Shown one piece after another: positions 6,682-6,690 of a stretch of 6,690 bases of DNA (the stretch's first letter is position 1; each line of letters begins with the position of its first letter). A program made the translations under genes and the position numbers. Under the pieces are notes generated by a model. That model was not told the origin of the DNA, ran no database searches, and worked only from the letters and a program-made list of their open reading frames with translations. Origin of the DNA: Bacteriovoracaceae bacterium UBA1018 (lineage in GTDB: Bacteria; Bdellovibrionota; UBA1018); assembly GCA_002291495.1 (NCBI GenBank), contig DBAE01000107.1:20025-26714 (forward strand). The letters are read 5' to 3'.

Positions 6682-6690
6682 ACCTCCTCC
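6682..6690 (-). promoter_or_regulatory. Strong ribosome binding site of flgC
   Basis: GGAGGAGGT on the minus strand directly upstream of the flgC ATG, nearly a full complement to the 16S rRNA 3' end. It is clearly stronger than the sites of fliH (AGGGA) and fliI (GAGAG) later in the operon. It abuts the window edge, so anything further upstream is not visible. Confidence 0.8.

Noticed and set aside
1..6690. CRISPR arrays, tRNA or rRNA genes, insertion sequences, long direct repeats
   Set aside because: Almost the whole window is coding on one strand and I saw no repeat-spacer pattern, cloverleaf, transposase or flanking inverted repeats.

Overview
The window is a stretch of a flagellar basal-body and export operon, read entirely on the minus strand (right to left). 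In transcription order it holds flgC, fliE, fliF, fliG, fliH and fliI, all complete, followed by the start of an exported protein that I do not recognise and that runs off the left edge. All six flagellar genes are intact, of near-normal length, and carry their family signatures.

Layout: the right edge begins with a very strong ribosome binding site for flgC; flgB would be expected just outside. flgC and fliE (rod proteins) are 24 bases apart. fliE and fliF are separated by 52 bases, the longest gap in the window. fliF (MS-ring) to fliG (rotor/switch) is 22 bases and fliG to fliH is 38 bases. fliH (ATPase regulator) and fliI (export ATPase) overlap by 11 bases. The reading frame after fliI overlaps the fliI 3' end by about 23 bases or more. 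No gap exceeds 52 bases, and I see no internal promoter or strong terminator between the flagellar genes, so this looks like one polycistronic unit.

How the genes work together: FliF forms the membrane ring that houses the type III export gate. FliG sits on its cytoplasmic face through the FliF C-terminal helix and takes torque from the stator. FliH and FliI form the peripheral ATPase that feeds export substrates. FliE joins the MS-ring/export gate to the rod, and FlgC is a proximal rod subunit.

Organism: a Gram-negative flagellated bacterium with moderate GC. The gene order flgB-flgC-fliE-fliF-fliG-fliH-fliI occurs in several phyla, including Bdellovibrionota and other former deltaproteobacteria, spirochaetes and Firmicutes. 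The overall look of the proteins and the exported, signal-peptide-bearing downstream gene make a Bdellovibrio-like relative my best guess, but this is inference, not proof.

Novelty: most of the window is a conventional flagellar operon, and I do not see an undescribed multi-gene system. The one unexplained part is the left 760 bases, which hold an exported protein in the place where fliJ is often found, with a perfect 11-bp inverted repeat inside its coding sequence.
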